Source: Niveibacterium microcysteis (lineage in GTDB: Bacteria; Pseudomonadota; Gammaproteobacteria; Burkholderiales; Rhodocyclaceae). From it: 64,000 nt of DNA. A model generated the notes under the pieces. That model worked only from the letters and a program-made list of their open reading frames with translations, had not been told where the DNA came from and searched no databases. The DNA lies in NCBI RefSeq assembly GCF_017161445.1, contig NZ_CP071060.1:3658001-3722000 (forward strand), written 5' to 3'. A program made the position numbers and the translations under genes. This document shows positions 56,917-64,000 of the stretch, in pieces; position 1 is the first letter of the stretch, and each line of letters starts with the position of its first letter.

Positions 56917-57342
56917 GAAGGCTTCTCAAAGGTGCTGGGCGGCGGGCATTCTGCGGCCGGGCCCGAGGCACCGCAAGTTCCGCCGCATCTACGTGATGGC
57001 ACACTGGCCGAACGACTGGCCGAAACCTGGCTGTCTCGACAAGGTCTCAAGGTGATCGCACGCAATGTGCGCTGCAAGCTGGGCGAGATCGATCTGGTAG
57101 CGACCGACGGCGAGATGCTGGTCTTCGTCGAAGTCCGCATGCGCACCGATCCGCGTTTCGGCGGCGCCGCGGCCAGCATCACGCCAGCCAAGCAGGCCAA
57201 GCTGGTGCGCGCCGCGGAGTGGTTCCTCGCCAATGGCGGCAAGGCCTGGGCCGGGCGCCCGTGCCGTTTCGATGTTGTATTGCTCGATCGGCTTCACCTT
57301 TCACACATCGAATGGATCCGCGGCGCGTTCGACGCGTACTGA
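56893..57342 (+). CDS. yraN: UPF0102 endonuclease-fold protein YraN
   Basis: The 149-aa protein has the YraN pattern LAERLAETWLSRQGLKVIAR, NVRCKLGEIDLVATDGEMLV and FVEVRMRTDPRFGGAAASI, a PD-(D/E)XK-like fold in which Asp, and the EVR in place of EVK, lie where catalytic residues occur. Enzymatic activity is not established for the family. GTG 56893 follows AGGAGG by six bases. Divergent overlap of 24 bases with rsmI, a common neighbour pair. Confidence 0.92.
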   Translation: MRLIRRIHEGFSKVLGGGHSAAGPEAPQVPPHLRDGTLAERLAETWLSRQGLKVIARNVRCKLGEIDLVATDGEMLVFVEVRMRTDPRFGGAAASITPAKQAKLVRAAEWFLANGGKAWAGRPCRFDVVLLDRLHLSHIEWIRGAFDAY

Positions 57343-57698
57343 TCGCCGCCACGCTGTTCGTGGCACTGGCCCCCGCCTTCGCCGCACCGCGCCTGCGAGT
57401 GCTGGTGCAGCGAGCACCGCTCGCAGGGTTCACACATTATGAAGCGCCGAGAGTGTGGACGCAGTTGCGCGTTGGGGCACCACTCTCGCTGCAACGCGAG
57501 CCCGACAACCCGCACGACCGCCGCGCGATCGCGGTGAGCTGGCAAGGGCAGAAACTCGGCTATCTGCCGCGCGCCGAAAACGACGCGGTATGCGCCGCAA
57601 TGGATGCCGGCACCGGCATCGAAGCGCGCATCGGCTCACTGACTGACGACGCAGACCCGCGCCGCAGAATTACGATCGAGGTGTTTGTCCTGCCCTGA
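57312..57698 (+). CDS. Secreted HIRAN-domain protein
   Basis: The 128-aa product starts at ATG 57312 (MDPRRVRRVLIAATLFVALA) with a Sec signal ending AFA near residue 25. The rest is a HIRAN domain: FTHYEAPRVWTQLRVGAPLS, LQREPDNPHDRRAIAVSWQG, QKLGYLPRAENDAVCAAMDA. HIRAN in Rad5/HLTF binds DNA 3' ends in the cytoplasm; a secreted form cannot do that and its role is unknown. It overlaps yraN by 31 bases, so it is translationally linked. Confidence 0.82.
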   Translation: MDPRRVRRVLIAATLFVALAPAFAAPRLRVLVQRAPLAGFTHYEAPRVWTQLRVGAPLSLQREPDNPHDRRAIAVSWQGQKLGYLPRAENDAVCAAMDAGTGIEARIGSLTDDADPRRRITIEVFVLP

Positions 57699-57793
57699 AG
57701 TGCATGGGTTCCGGGCTTGATCCGCGCGTGCCAGAATTGCGACACAAGACCTAGATCGGCTTCAACCCCATCCATTAGACAGAGAGCCCCCCA

Positions 57794-58507
57794 ATGAACC
57801 GTCCTATCCGGCAGTACAAGTACTACGACCTGGTGATGGTCGCCTTCGTCACCGTACTGATCTGCTCAAACCTGATCGGCCCCGCCAAGGCCGCGCAACT
57901 GAACCTGCCACTGGTGGGCACGCTGACCTTCGGCGCCGGCGTACTGTTCTTCCCGATCAGCTACATCTTTGGCGACATCCTGACCGAGGTGTATGGCTAC
58001 GCCTACTCACGGCGCGTAATCTGGGCGGGCTTTGCCGGCCTCGCGTTCGCGTCGATCATGGCCTATGTGATCGTGGCGCTGCCACCTGCGCCGAACTGGC
58101 CCAACCAGGCGGTGTACGAAACGGCGTTTGGCTCGACCTGGCGGATCTCGATGGCCTCGCTGATCGCTTTTTCCTGCGGCGAATTCGTGAACTCGTTTGT
58201 TCTGGCCAAGATGAAGATCCTCACGCAGGGCAAACACCTGTGGAGCCGCACGATCGGCTCAACGATCTTCGGTGAGGCAGTCGACTCCTCGCTCTTCTAT
58301 CCGCTGGCGTTCTGGAACAGCGGCATCATGCCGAACGAACTGGTTCCCACGTTGATGCTGTCGCAATTCATTACCAAGACCGCTGTCGAAGTGGTGTTCA
58401 CGCCGCTGACCTACCTCATCGTCAACAAACTCAAGCAACACGAGAACGAAGACTGGTACGACCGGCACACCGACTTCAACCCCTTCAAGCTCGACACCCG
58501 CAACTGA
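57794..58507 (+). CDS. yhhQ: Queuosine precursor transporter, YhhQ/VUT family
   Basis: It imports preQ0 or preQ1 for queuosine synthesis. The 237-aa integral membrane protein has about six hydrophobic segments and the family patterns VTVLICSNLIGPAKAAQLNL, FGAGVLFFPISYIFGDILTE, VYGYAYSRRVIWAGFAGLAF and a conserved FGEAVDSSLFYPLAFWNSG. ATG 57794, preceded by an AGAGAG-type weak ribosome-binding site. I saw no preQ1 riboswitch in the 95-base leader. A terminator follows. Confidence 0.93.
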   Translation: MNRPIRQYKYYDLVMVAFVTVLICSNLIGPAKAAQLNLPLVGTLTFGAGVLFFPISYIFGDILTEVYGYAYSRRVIWAGFAGLAFASIMAYVIVALPPAPNWPNQAVYETAFGSTWRISMASLIAFSCGEFVNSFVLAKMKILTQGKHLWSRTIGSTIFGEAVDSSLFYPLAFWNSGIMPNELVPTLMLSQFITKTAVEVVFTPLTYLIVNKLKQHENEDWYDRHTDFNPFKLDTRN

Positions 58508-58523
58508 TCTGCCACGAGCAAAG

Positions 58524-58553
58524 AAAAGGCCGCGACGTGATCGCGGCCTTTTT
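58524..58553. terminator. Bidirectional terminator yhhQ / patatin gene
   Basis: AAAAGGCCGCGA and TCGCGGCCTTTT form a 12-bp stem with a 5-base loop, with a T-run on each strand. It sits between converging genes. Confidence 0.9.
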
Positions 58554-58570
58554 CGTTGTGGCGCCTGTGC

Positions 58571-60850
58571 TCAGTTGGTGTAGCCGAGGTACAGGTAACC
58601 GGCCCACTTGCCACCGTTGTAGTCGGCCCAGCCTGCGCCCAGATAGAGCGGCCCCAACAACGTGTCCACCCCAAGGTAGGCCGATCCGGCCGGGATGATC
58701 TTGGTGTTGGTGCCGGTGAAGATCTGGTTCCACACCTTGCCTGCTTCAAGCGAGCCCCCGACATAGATGCCAGACCCCAACTGGGGCAGCAGCGAGCTGA
58801 TCTGCTTGTACGCCATGACGCGCCCGAGCGCCGTGCGCGCGCCGGTCAGCTCGTTCGTCTGCATGCCCGACACCTGCAGGAAACCACCGAGCTGGTAAGG
58901 AATCGGGACAGTGGATAGCCTTTGGTCGAGCGACCCGCGCACGCGTGCGGTCGACCGCACGGTGAAGGTGCCAAAGGTGCCGGCCAGATCGCCATCGACT
59001 TCCACCAGTTGCGCAAGATCATCCTGGTCCTTGATGTGGCCCGCCGCGTAGTCCGCACGAAGGAAGTAGCCATGGCGCGGCCACTTTGGGTTGTCCAGTT
59101 GGTCGATGACAAGCTGGGCGCGGCCGCCATACAAGCGCGTCGCCGCGTTGGTGCTGACGCCGATGCCGCCGGTCAGCACTTCGCCCTCCACATGCTCGGA
59201 AAAGGCGGTCAGCCGGAATTCGCCGTAACGCCCCAAGCCGTAACCGCCCCCGACTTCAGCGCCGCGGCGATTGACGCCGATCTCGAACAGACGGTTGCCT
59301 TCAGCGTCGAACAGCGGCAGCGAGGAACTGCCCCACCACACGCCGCCCACCACGAAAGTCGGTGAGTGGCCGATTGGCTGATAGATCTCGGATCTCAGCG
59401 AGGAGTCGGCGCCAAGGCGGAGGTCGTTGCGCCACTGCGCACCCCACCGGTTCAGCCACGTCATCTGGTAATTGCCGAGAAAACTGATCGTCGCGGTGCG
59501 ATAGGTGTCGAGCTTGAAGTCGATGCCCATGCGCAAGTAGTTCGGGCCAACGCTGCGTTCCAGCGGTGTAACGGTCGCCACTTGCTGTCCGCCCGCGTCG
59601 TGCAGGCGATAGTTGATCGAGTCGAAGTCGCCGGTGTCGTACAGCGAATCGAAGCGCTCAAGCAATTGCTCCTGCGTAGCCGGGGGCGTCTTGCCGGTGA
59701 TGACCCCTTCCACTCGGTCCGGCGGCACAAAGCGCGTCTGCGCTACCTCCAACCGGTCGTACGGCTTCTGCGATTCGCTTGCCCGCGTGGCGATCCCGGC
59801 CAGCCAGGCACGGTAGGCCGAGTCGTCAACGGCGAGCGTCGCCAGCTGCGCCTCAAGCGGCAACGTCGCGGCGCTGCCGCGCTCGATGATGTCCTTCACC
59901 GAGGTGAAGCTCGCGGGCGAATAGCCCTCTAGGTCCGGTTCAATCAGCACATCGCCGGGCGCGAGCAGCTTGCGCTGTTCGAGTACGTTGCGCCCGGTCG
60001 CGATATTCATCGCCTGGGCGGCGACGTCGACGAAGGTGCGGATCTCGTCAGGTTTGAGCATCGGCGTGCCCACGTCGACCACGATCACGACATCCGCGGC
60101 ACACGAGCCCGGCGTCTTTTCCTTCAGGTTCTCGATCGGCAGGTTGCGTACGAACATGCCATCGACCAGCAGGCGTCCGTTGTCACTCACCACGTCGAAC
60201 ACACCCGGCACAGCCATGCTCGCGCGCAGCGCGATCGCAAGATCGCCGCCCTTGAACACGCGCATGTCGCCGCGCTCCAGATCGGTAGCCACCGCCTCGA
60301 AGGGAATCGGGAGATCGTTGAACGATTCGCGATAGATGTCGCGCGTCATCTCGCGCAGGAACCGGTCTATCAATTGAGACCCGACGACGCTGCGCGGCAC
60401 TTTCAAGCCGTCTTCGTCGACGCCGAAGGTCATCGCGGCGAGGTTCTGGTAGTCATCCTTCTTGCGCAGGTAGGGCAGATTGCGGCGGTCTGGTGAGCCC
60501 GCGATCAGCTTGTCCCAGTCGGCGTCCTCAAGGCGCCGCCGTATCTCCGGCAAGGGCATGCCTGACGCATAGATGCCGCCGATCAGTGCGCCGGCGCTGG
60601 TGCCCGCGATGCAGTCGATCGGCACATGCAGACGCTCCAGCTGCTCCAGCACACCGACGTGCGCCAGGCCACGCGCGCCGCCGCCGCCGAGCACGAGCCC
60701 GACTCGTGGGCGTTTGGCGGGCGCCGCCGCCACCTTGCTGGTGGCCTCCGCCTTCGGCAGGGCTTTTGGTGCAGATTTGGGCGCGGACTGCGCAGTGGGG
60801 GCGCAGATCACCGCAAGCGCGGTGCACAGGGTCGGAATCAGGCGTTTCAT
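58571..60850 (-). CDS. Patatin-like phospholipase with outer-membrane barrel (PlpD-type, type Vd)
   Basis: The 759-aa product has a signal peptide (about 1-22), a patatin domain (about 50-280) with oxyanion loop GLVLGGGGARGLAHVGVLEQ, nucleophile Ser 85 in GTSAGALIGG and catalytic Asp 230 in LLVDGMFVRNLP (DG-M rather than the more common DG-G), then a POTRA-like linker (about 350-420) and a C-terminal BamA-like beta barrel (about 430-759) ending LYLGYTN. This is the architecture of Pseudomonas PlpD (type Vd secretion), where the enzyme may be released. Not preceded by a regulator. Confidence 0.9.
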   Translation of the reverse strand: MKRLIPTLCTALAVICAPTAQSAPKSAPKALPKAEATSKVAAAPAKRPRVGLVLGGGGARGLAHVGVLEQLERLHVPIDCIAGTSAGALIGGIYASGMPLPEIRRRLEDADWDKLIAGSPDRRNLPYLRKKDDYQNLAAMTFGVDEDGLKVPRSVVGSQLIDRFLREMTRDIYRESFNDLPIPFEAVATDLERGDMRVFKGGDLAIALRASMAVPGVFDVVSDNGRLLVDGMFVRNLPIENLKEKTPGSCAADVVIVVDVGTPMLKPDEIRTFVDVAAQAMNIATGRNVLEQRKLLAPGDVLIEPDLEGYSPASFTSVKDIIERGSAATLPLEAQLATLAVDDSAYRAWLAGIATRASESQKPYDRLEVAQTRFVPPDRVEGVITGKTPPATQEQLLERFDSLYDTGDFDSINYRLHDAGGQQVATVTPLERSVGPNYLRMGIDFKLDTYRTATISFLGNYQMTWLNRWGAQWRNDLRLGADSSLRSEIYQPIGHSPTFVVGGVWWGSSSLPLFDAEGNRLFEIGVNRRGAEVGGGYGLGRYGEFRLTAFSEHVEGEVLTGGIGVSTNAATRLYGGRAQLVIDQLDNPKWPRHGYFLRADYAAGHIKDQDDLAQLVEVDGDLAGTFGTFTVRSTARVRGSLDQRLSTVPIPYQLGGFLQVSGMQTNELTGARTALGRVMAYKQISSLLPQLGSGIYVGGSLEAGKVWNQIFTGTNTKIIPAGSAYLGVDTLLGPLYLGAGWADYNGGKWAGYLYLGYTN

Positions 60851-60924
60851 GGGGGATTCGGCGGCGACAGGGTCTTCGCCGCTTATACCACAGCCCGATC
60901 AGGCGCCGATTGCGCCCGTTTGGC

Positions 60925-61824
60925 TCAGCGCCTTGGCGGCAGGACGGACAGGTGCATCGACTCCAGCCATGAACCACCCGGGGCGATCTCGCGCCAGCCA
61001 GCACTATGGCGCGCGGCGGACGGCAGATTGACGGCATTCGTGACATGGCTGACCGGCTCGACACACACCAGTGGCGCCGATTCAGGCGAATACACAACCA
61101 AGTGGTCCAACCCCGGTGTCGCCGTCAGCGAAATCGAATAGTCGGCGTAGTCCAGCCGCGCACGACGGTTCCAACCCGAAAATCCGTCATCCAGCCCGGT
61201 ACTGAGAACCTTTGTTCCGTCGAGCGGGAAGCGGCCCAGCGCGCGTTCAAAGCCATGCGGAATACGGTCGCCGTTGACGAGCCAGTGGTTTCGCACACGG
61301 GCTCGCAGCCGGGTGCCCGCCGGGCGCGGGAAGTACGGGTGGAAGCCCATGCCGCAGGGCATCGGCGCATTGCTTCGGTTGGTGACCAGCATTGAGACGG
61401 TGAGGCCGCCCGGGTCCAGCGTGATCGTCTGCTCGGCGGAAAAAGCCCAAGGCCACTCGCCCGCCGCCACATCGAGTCGCAGCGTTACGGCGCGTTCACT
61501 TTCGGCGTCGACGTCCCATGGGCGCACCCAGCCGATACCGTGGATCGCATGCGGTGCGCCAAGCGGATGTGGCGCCATCCGCACTTCGTTCCCGTTGTGA
61601 CGAAAGTGCCCCTGGGCGATGCGGTTCGAAAAGGGCACCAGCGGGTAGCAACCGGCATTGCGGATCGCTTGCTCGCGCGGCAGGTCCAGCGGAACGGGCA
61701 CCAGCACATCACGCAGGGCACCATCGAACTCGGCGCGGCACGAAAACAGACGGCCGCCCCACTCGGGTGAGACCTGCGCCGTCCATCCATTGGCCTGCAG
61801 CGTGACAAGCTCTTCTTGCGACAT
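60925..61824 (-). CDS. Aldose 1-epimerase family protein
   Basis: The 299-aa beta-sandwich protein resembles aldose 1-epimerases: LVPFSNRIAQGHFRHNGNEV, HAIHGIGWVRPWDVDAESER (catalytic-type His), MGFHPYFPRP (second His), and PLVCVEPVSHVTNAVNLPSA with the catalytic-type Glu. It is closest in flavour to YeaD/GalM-like sugar mutarotases; the substrate is unknown. AGAGG six bases before the ATG 61824 fixes the start. It lies upstream of the patatin gene in the same direction. Confidence 0.9.
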   Translation of the reverse strand: MSQEELVTLQANGWTAQVSPEWGGRLFSCRAEFDGALRDVLVPVPLDLPREQAIRNAGCYPLVPFSNRIAQGHFRHNGNEVRMAPHPLGAPHAIHGIGWVRPWDVDAESERAVTLRLDVAAGEWPWAFSAEQTITLDPGGLTVSMLVTNRSNAPMPCGMGFHPYFPRPAGTRLRARVRNHWLVNGDRIPHGFERALGRFPLDGTKVLSTGLDDGFSGWNRRARLDYADYSISLTATPGLDHLVVYSPESAPLVCVEPVSHVTNAVNLPSAARHSAGWREIAPGGSWLESMHLSVLPPRR

Positions 61825-61914
61825 CAACAACCTCTTGTTCTTTTTTAGTTCGCCAATCGTACCAAATGCTGCGCCGCACCGTGTCTGGGGGATTCCGTGC
61901 CGCGCAAACCTTCT

Positions 61915-62394
61915 TCAGCGCACGCCGGCCTCGCGCTGCATCCAGGCGTCAAGCGCCTGCCGGCTTTGCCGTCGGATCGCTCGCTGCATCGGCGGCGACC
62001 AGCCCATCAAGGCGCCCGCCGGGCCAAGCGCCATCGCAGCCCAACGCCACAGGTTGAACTGGTCCTCGTGGCGGACGATCTTGCCGTCACGGAAGCGGAA
62101 GCTCGCGTCGATCCGGTTGACGACCTTCCTCCCGGTCTTGCTGAAGGTGTAGCTCGCATCCCAGTGGGCGGCACCACTCGCATCGTCGGCGCGCACCTGG
62201 CTCAGTACGACCTCCAGATCCGCGGCGCGCGCGGTGAGCATTCGCCACATCGCGCCGACCTCGCTGGCATTCAGCACACCGAAAGCCGGATCGCTGAACT
62301 GGCCATCCGGCGCATAGCAGGCCGCCATCGCGGCGCCATCCTTACGCGCCAAGGCGCCGTAGAAGTCATGGATCAACTGTGCGTTTGGATGCAT
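61915..62394 (-). CDS. SnoaL-like (NTF2-fold) protein
   Basis: The 159-aa protein has the NTF2/SnoaL fold pattern: AQLIHDFYGALARKDGAAMA, ACYAPDGQFSDPAFGVLNAS, WDASYTFSKTGRKVVNRIDA, SFRFRDGKIVRHEDQFNLWR. It is probably a small-molecule-binding or isomerase-like protein; the function cannot be told from sequence. A C-terminal helical tail of about 40 residues is present. It lies between recG and the aldose epimerase on the same strand. Confidence 0.85.
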   Translation of the reverse strand: MHPNAQLIHDFYGALARKDGAAMAACYAPDGQFSDPAFGVLNASEVGAMWRMLTARAADLEVVLSQVRADDASGAAHWDASYTFSKTGRKVVNRIDASFRFRDGKIVRHEDQFNLWRWAAMALGPAGALMGWSPPMQRAIRRQSRQALDAWMQREAGVR

Positions 62395-62422
62395 GCGCTG
62401 TCCTTGTTTGGTGTCATTGCGC

Positions 62423-64000
62423 TCAGGCCTTCAGGTACTCGCTGCGACCGCCATGCCAGCGATCGAGTATCGCCGCCGCTGCGGCCGGCTGGCGTGCAAG
62501 CAGTTCTTCCGCGGCGGAACGGGCCGCCTCAACCAGATCGACATCCATTTCCAGATCCGCATAACGCAGCAGTGCGCTGCCGCTTTGCCGCGCCCCGATG
62601 AATTCGCCGGGGCCGCGCAGCCGCAGGTCCTCCTGCGCGATGACAAATCCATCCGTATTCTCGTAAATGACCTTCAGCCGCGCTCGGCCCGTCTGTGACA
62701 ACGGCTGGCTGTAGATCAGGATACAAGCAGAGGCTGCCGCGCCGCGCCCGACCCGGCCACGCAACTGGTGCAATTGAGCAAGGCCGAACCGTTCGGCGTG
62801 CTCGATCACCATCAGGCTTGCGTTCGGCACGTCTACGCCGACCTCGATCACCGTGGTTGCCACCAGCACCTGAACCTCATTGCGGATGAAGCCGTCCATC
62901 ACGGCGGCTTTCTCGTCCGCCTTCAGGCGCCCATGCACCAGACCGACTCGCAACTCCGGTAGCTCAGCGGTCAGGCGTTCACAGGTTTCCACCGCCGTCT
63001 GCAACTGAAGCGCCTCGCGGTCGCGCCCCTTGCCACCCCGTACAGCCCCACCGTCTGCAGCACCCTCGGTTTCCTCGATCAACGGGCACACCCAGTAGGC
63101 CTGCCGCCCCTCGCGGCAGGCGTCGCGGACGCGTGCAACAACGTCGTCGCGCCGCGCATCGGCCACCAGCTTGGTGACGATCGGCGTGCGACCGGGAGGC
63201 AACTCGTCGAGAACCGATACATCGAGATCCGCGTAGAAGCTCATCGCTAGCGTGCGCGGGATCGGCGTCGCGCTCATCATCAGCATGTGCGGCAAGGGCG
63301 CGTCGGAGCCCTCGTACTTCTCACGCAGCGCGAGCCGCTGGCGCACACCGAAGCGGTGTTGCTCATCGACCACCGCCAGCCCGAGCTTCGGAAACGCGAC
63401 CGGGTCTTCGATCAGCGCATGGGTGCCGACAGCCAACAGGGCTTCGCCCGATGCCAGCATCGCCAAAGCCGCCTCGCGTGCCTTCTTCTTCTGGCTGCCG
63501 GCGAGCCACGCCACCTTGATGCCGAGCGGCGTCAGCCACGCAGCGAGCTTGCGGAAGTGCTGTTCAGCGAGGATCTCGGTCGGCGCCATCAGTGCTGCTT
63601 GCCAACCCGCCTCGGCCGCCTGCAGCATGGCGAGCGCGGCGACGATGGTCTTGCCGGAGCCAACGTCGCCTTGCAGCAGGCGCTGCATCGGATGTGGCGT
63701 CGCCAGATCGCGCGCAATCTCGTCCACCGCGCGTTGCTGAGCGCCGGTCAGTGCAAACGGCAGGCTCGCGACCAAAGGGCCGCTGAGTGCCCCACTGCCT
63801 TGCAACACCGGCGCACGGCGCGCACGCCGTGCGGCATACGCTTTACGTAACGAGAGCTGTTGCGCAAGCAGCTCCTCGAACTTGATGCGGCGCCAAGCCG
63901 GGTGCGTGCGGTCTTCCAGCGCGGCGATCGACATGCCGGGCTGCGGATGATGCAACGCGCGCACCGAACGCTCGAACTCCGGCAAGCGCAGGGATTTGCG
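62423..64000 (-). CDS. recG: ATP-dependent DNA helicase RecG, C-terminal part
   Basis: It processes stalled forks and Holliday junctions. About 526 C-terminal residues are visible; the N-terminal wedge domain lies beyond the right edge. Motifs: QRLLQGDVGSGKTIVAALAM (Walker A), AVVDEQHRFGVRQRLALREK (DEQH), LMMSATPIPRTLAMSFY, GLVHGRLKADEKAAVMDGF, ATTVIEVGVDVPNASLM and LRGRVGRGAAASACIL, DLRLRGPGEFIGARQSGSA. The frame reads on beyond 63985, where the only in-window TTG is internal, so no start is assigned. Confidence 0.96.
   Translation of the reverse strand, partial: RKSLRLPEFERSVRALHHPQPGMSIAALEDRTHPAWRRIKFEELLAQQLSLRKAYAARRARRAPVLQGSGALSGPLVASLPFALTGAQQRAVDEIARDLATPHPMQRLLQGDVGSGKTIVAALAMLQAAEAGWQAALMAPTEILAEQHFRKLAAWLTPLGIKVAWLAGSQKKKAREAALAMLASGEALLAVGTHALIEDPVAFPKLGLAVVDEQHRFGVRQRLALREKYEGSDAPLPHMLMMSATPIPRTLAMSFYADLDVSVLDELPPGRTPIVTKLVADARRDDVVARVRDACREGRQAYWVCPLIEETEGAADGGAVRGGKGRDREALQLQTAVETCERLTAELPELRVGLVHGRLKADEKAAVMDGFIRNEVQVLVATTVIEVGVDVPNASLMVIEHAERFGLAQLHQLRGRVGRGAAASACILIYSQPLSQTGRARLKVIYENTDGFVIAQEDLRLRGPGEFIGARQSGSALLRYADLEMDVDLVEAARSAAEELLARQPAAAAAILDRWHGGRSEYLKA

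Noticed and set aside
57699..57793. preQ1 riboswitch before the queuosine-precursor transporter
   Set aside because: I could not place the compact preQ1 pseudoknot pattern in the 95-base leader.

Overview
The window is one continuous piece of a GC-rich bacterial chromosome made up almost entirely of housekeeping genes. Several gene orders point to a betaproteobacterium, most likely in or near the Rhodocyclales (inference from synteny and protein flavour, not from a 16S gene): rpe-gph-trpE-trpG-trpD-trpC, a complete dcw cell-division cluster running mraZ to ftsZ and followed by lpxC, a DUF721 gene and secA, then argJ, and the pair DUF47-pit. I see no insertion sequence, prophage, CRISPR array, tRNA or 16S/23S rRNA gene. 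The only structural RNA recognised is RNase P RNA (rnpB).

Layout. 1-7.4 kb: a truncated polytopic membrane protein, an unrecognised helical protein, a putative lipoprotein aminopeptidase, aminopeptidase P, a small basic protein, the phosphate transporter Pit with its DUF47 partner, and msrA. 7.4-17.5 kb: tamB, then the tryptophan operon read leftwards from rpe and gph, with a 234-base gph-trpE gap that holds a possible Trp-rich leader peptide; apaG is divergent. 17.6-25.5 kb: an unusual diguanylate cyclase with a pullulanase-associated (PUD) sensor and a decayed EAL tail, argJ, an HDOD-GAF protein, secA, and a divergent DUF721 (DciA-like) gene. 25.5-43.7 kb: the dcw cluster on the minus strand, tightly overlapped, with a MraZ operator and promoter at its head, an internal ftsZ promoter with a long hairpin at its 3' end, and no murB between murC and ddl. 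43.9-44.3 kb: rnpB. 44.3-53.6 kb: a PPOX-type flavoprotein, an HD-GYP protein, purC, a second HDOD protein, prlC, a DUF4124-glutaredoxin fusion, xthA, a Crp/Fnr regulator followed by a perfect 20-bp palindrome and a DUF2892 gene, and a third HDOD protein. 53.6-64 kb: DUF3025, a lipoprotein, pyrC, rsmI, yraN, a secreted HIRAN-domain protein, a queuosine-precursor transporter, a patatin-barrel protein of the PlpD (type Vd) kind, an aldose-1-epimerase-like protein, a SnoaL-like protein and the 3' part of recG.

How it works together: the dcw block makes UDP-MurNAc-pentapeptide (MurC, D, E, F, Ddl), moves it onto lipid carrier (MraY, MurG) and supplies divisome proteins (FtsL, I, W, Q, A, Z). LpxC and SecA beside it serve outer-membrane synthesis and export. 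Signalling is well represented: one GGDEF protein, one HD-GYP protein and three HDOD proteins. The most noteworthy items are the PUD-GGDEF-degenerate-EAL fusion, the Crp/Fnr-palindrome-DUF2892 unit, the ftsZ leader hairpin, the possible trp leader, the secreted HIRAN protein and the DUF4124-glutaredoxin fusion. None is a clear-cut new defence or mobile system. No stretch longer than about 300 bases lacks a gene or RNA.
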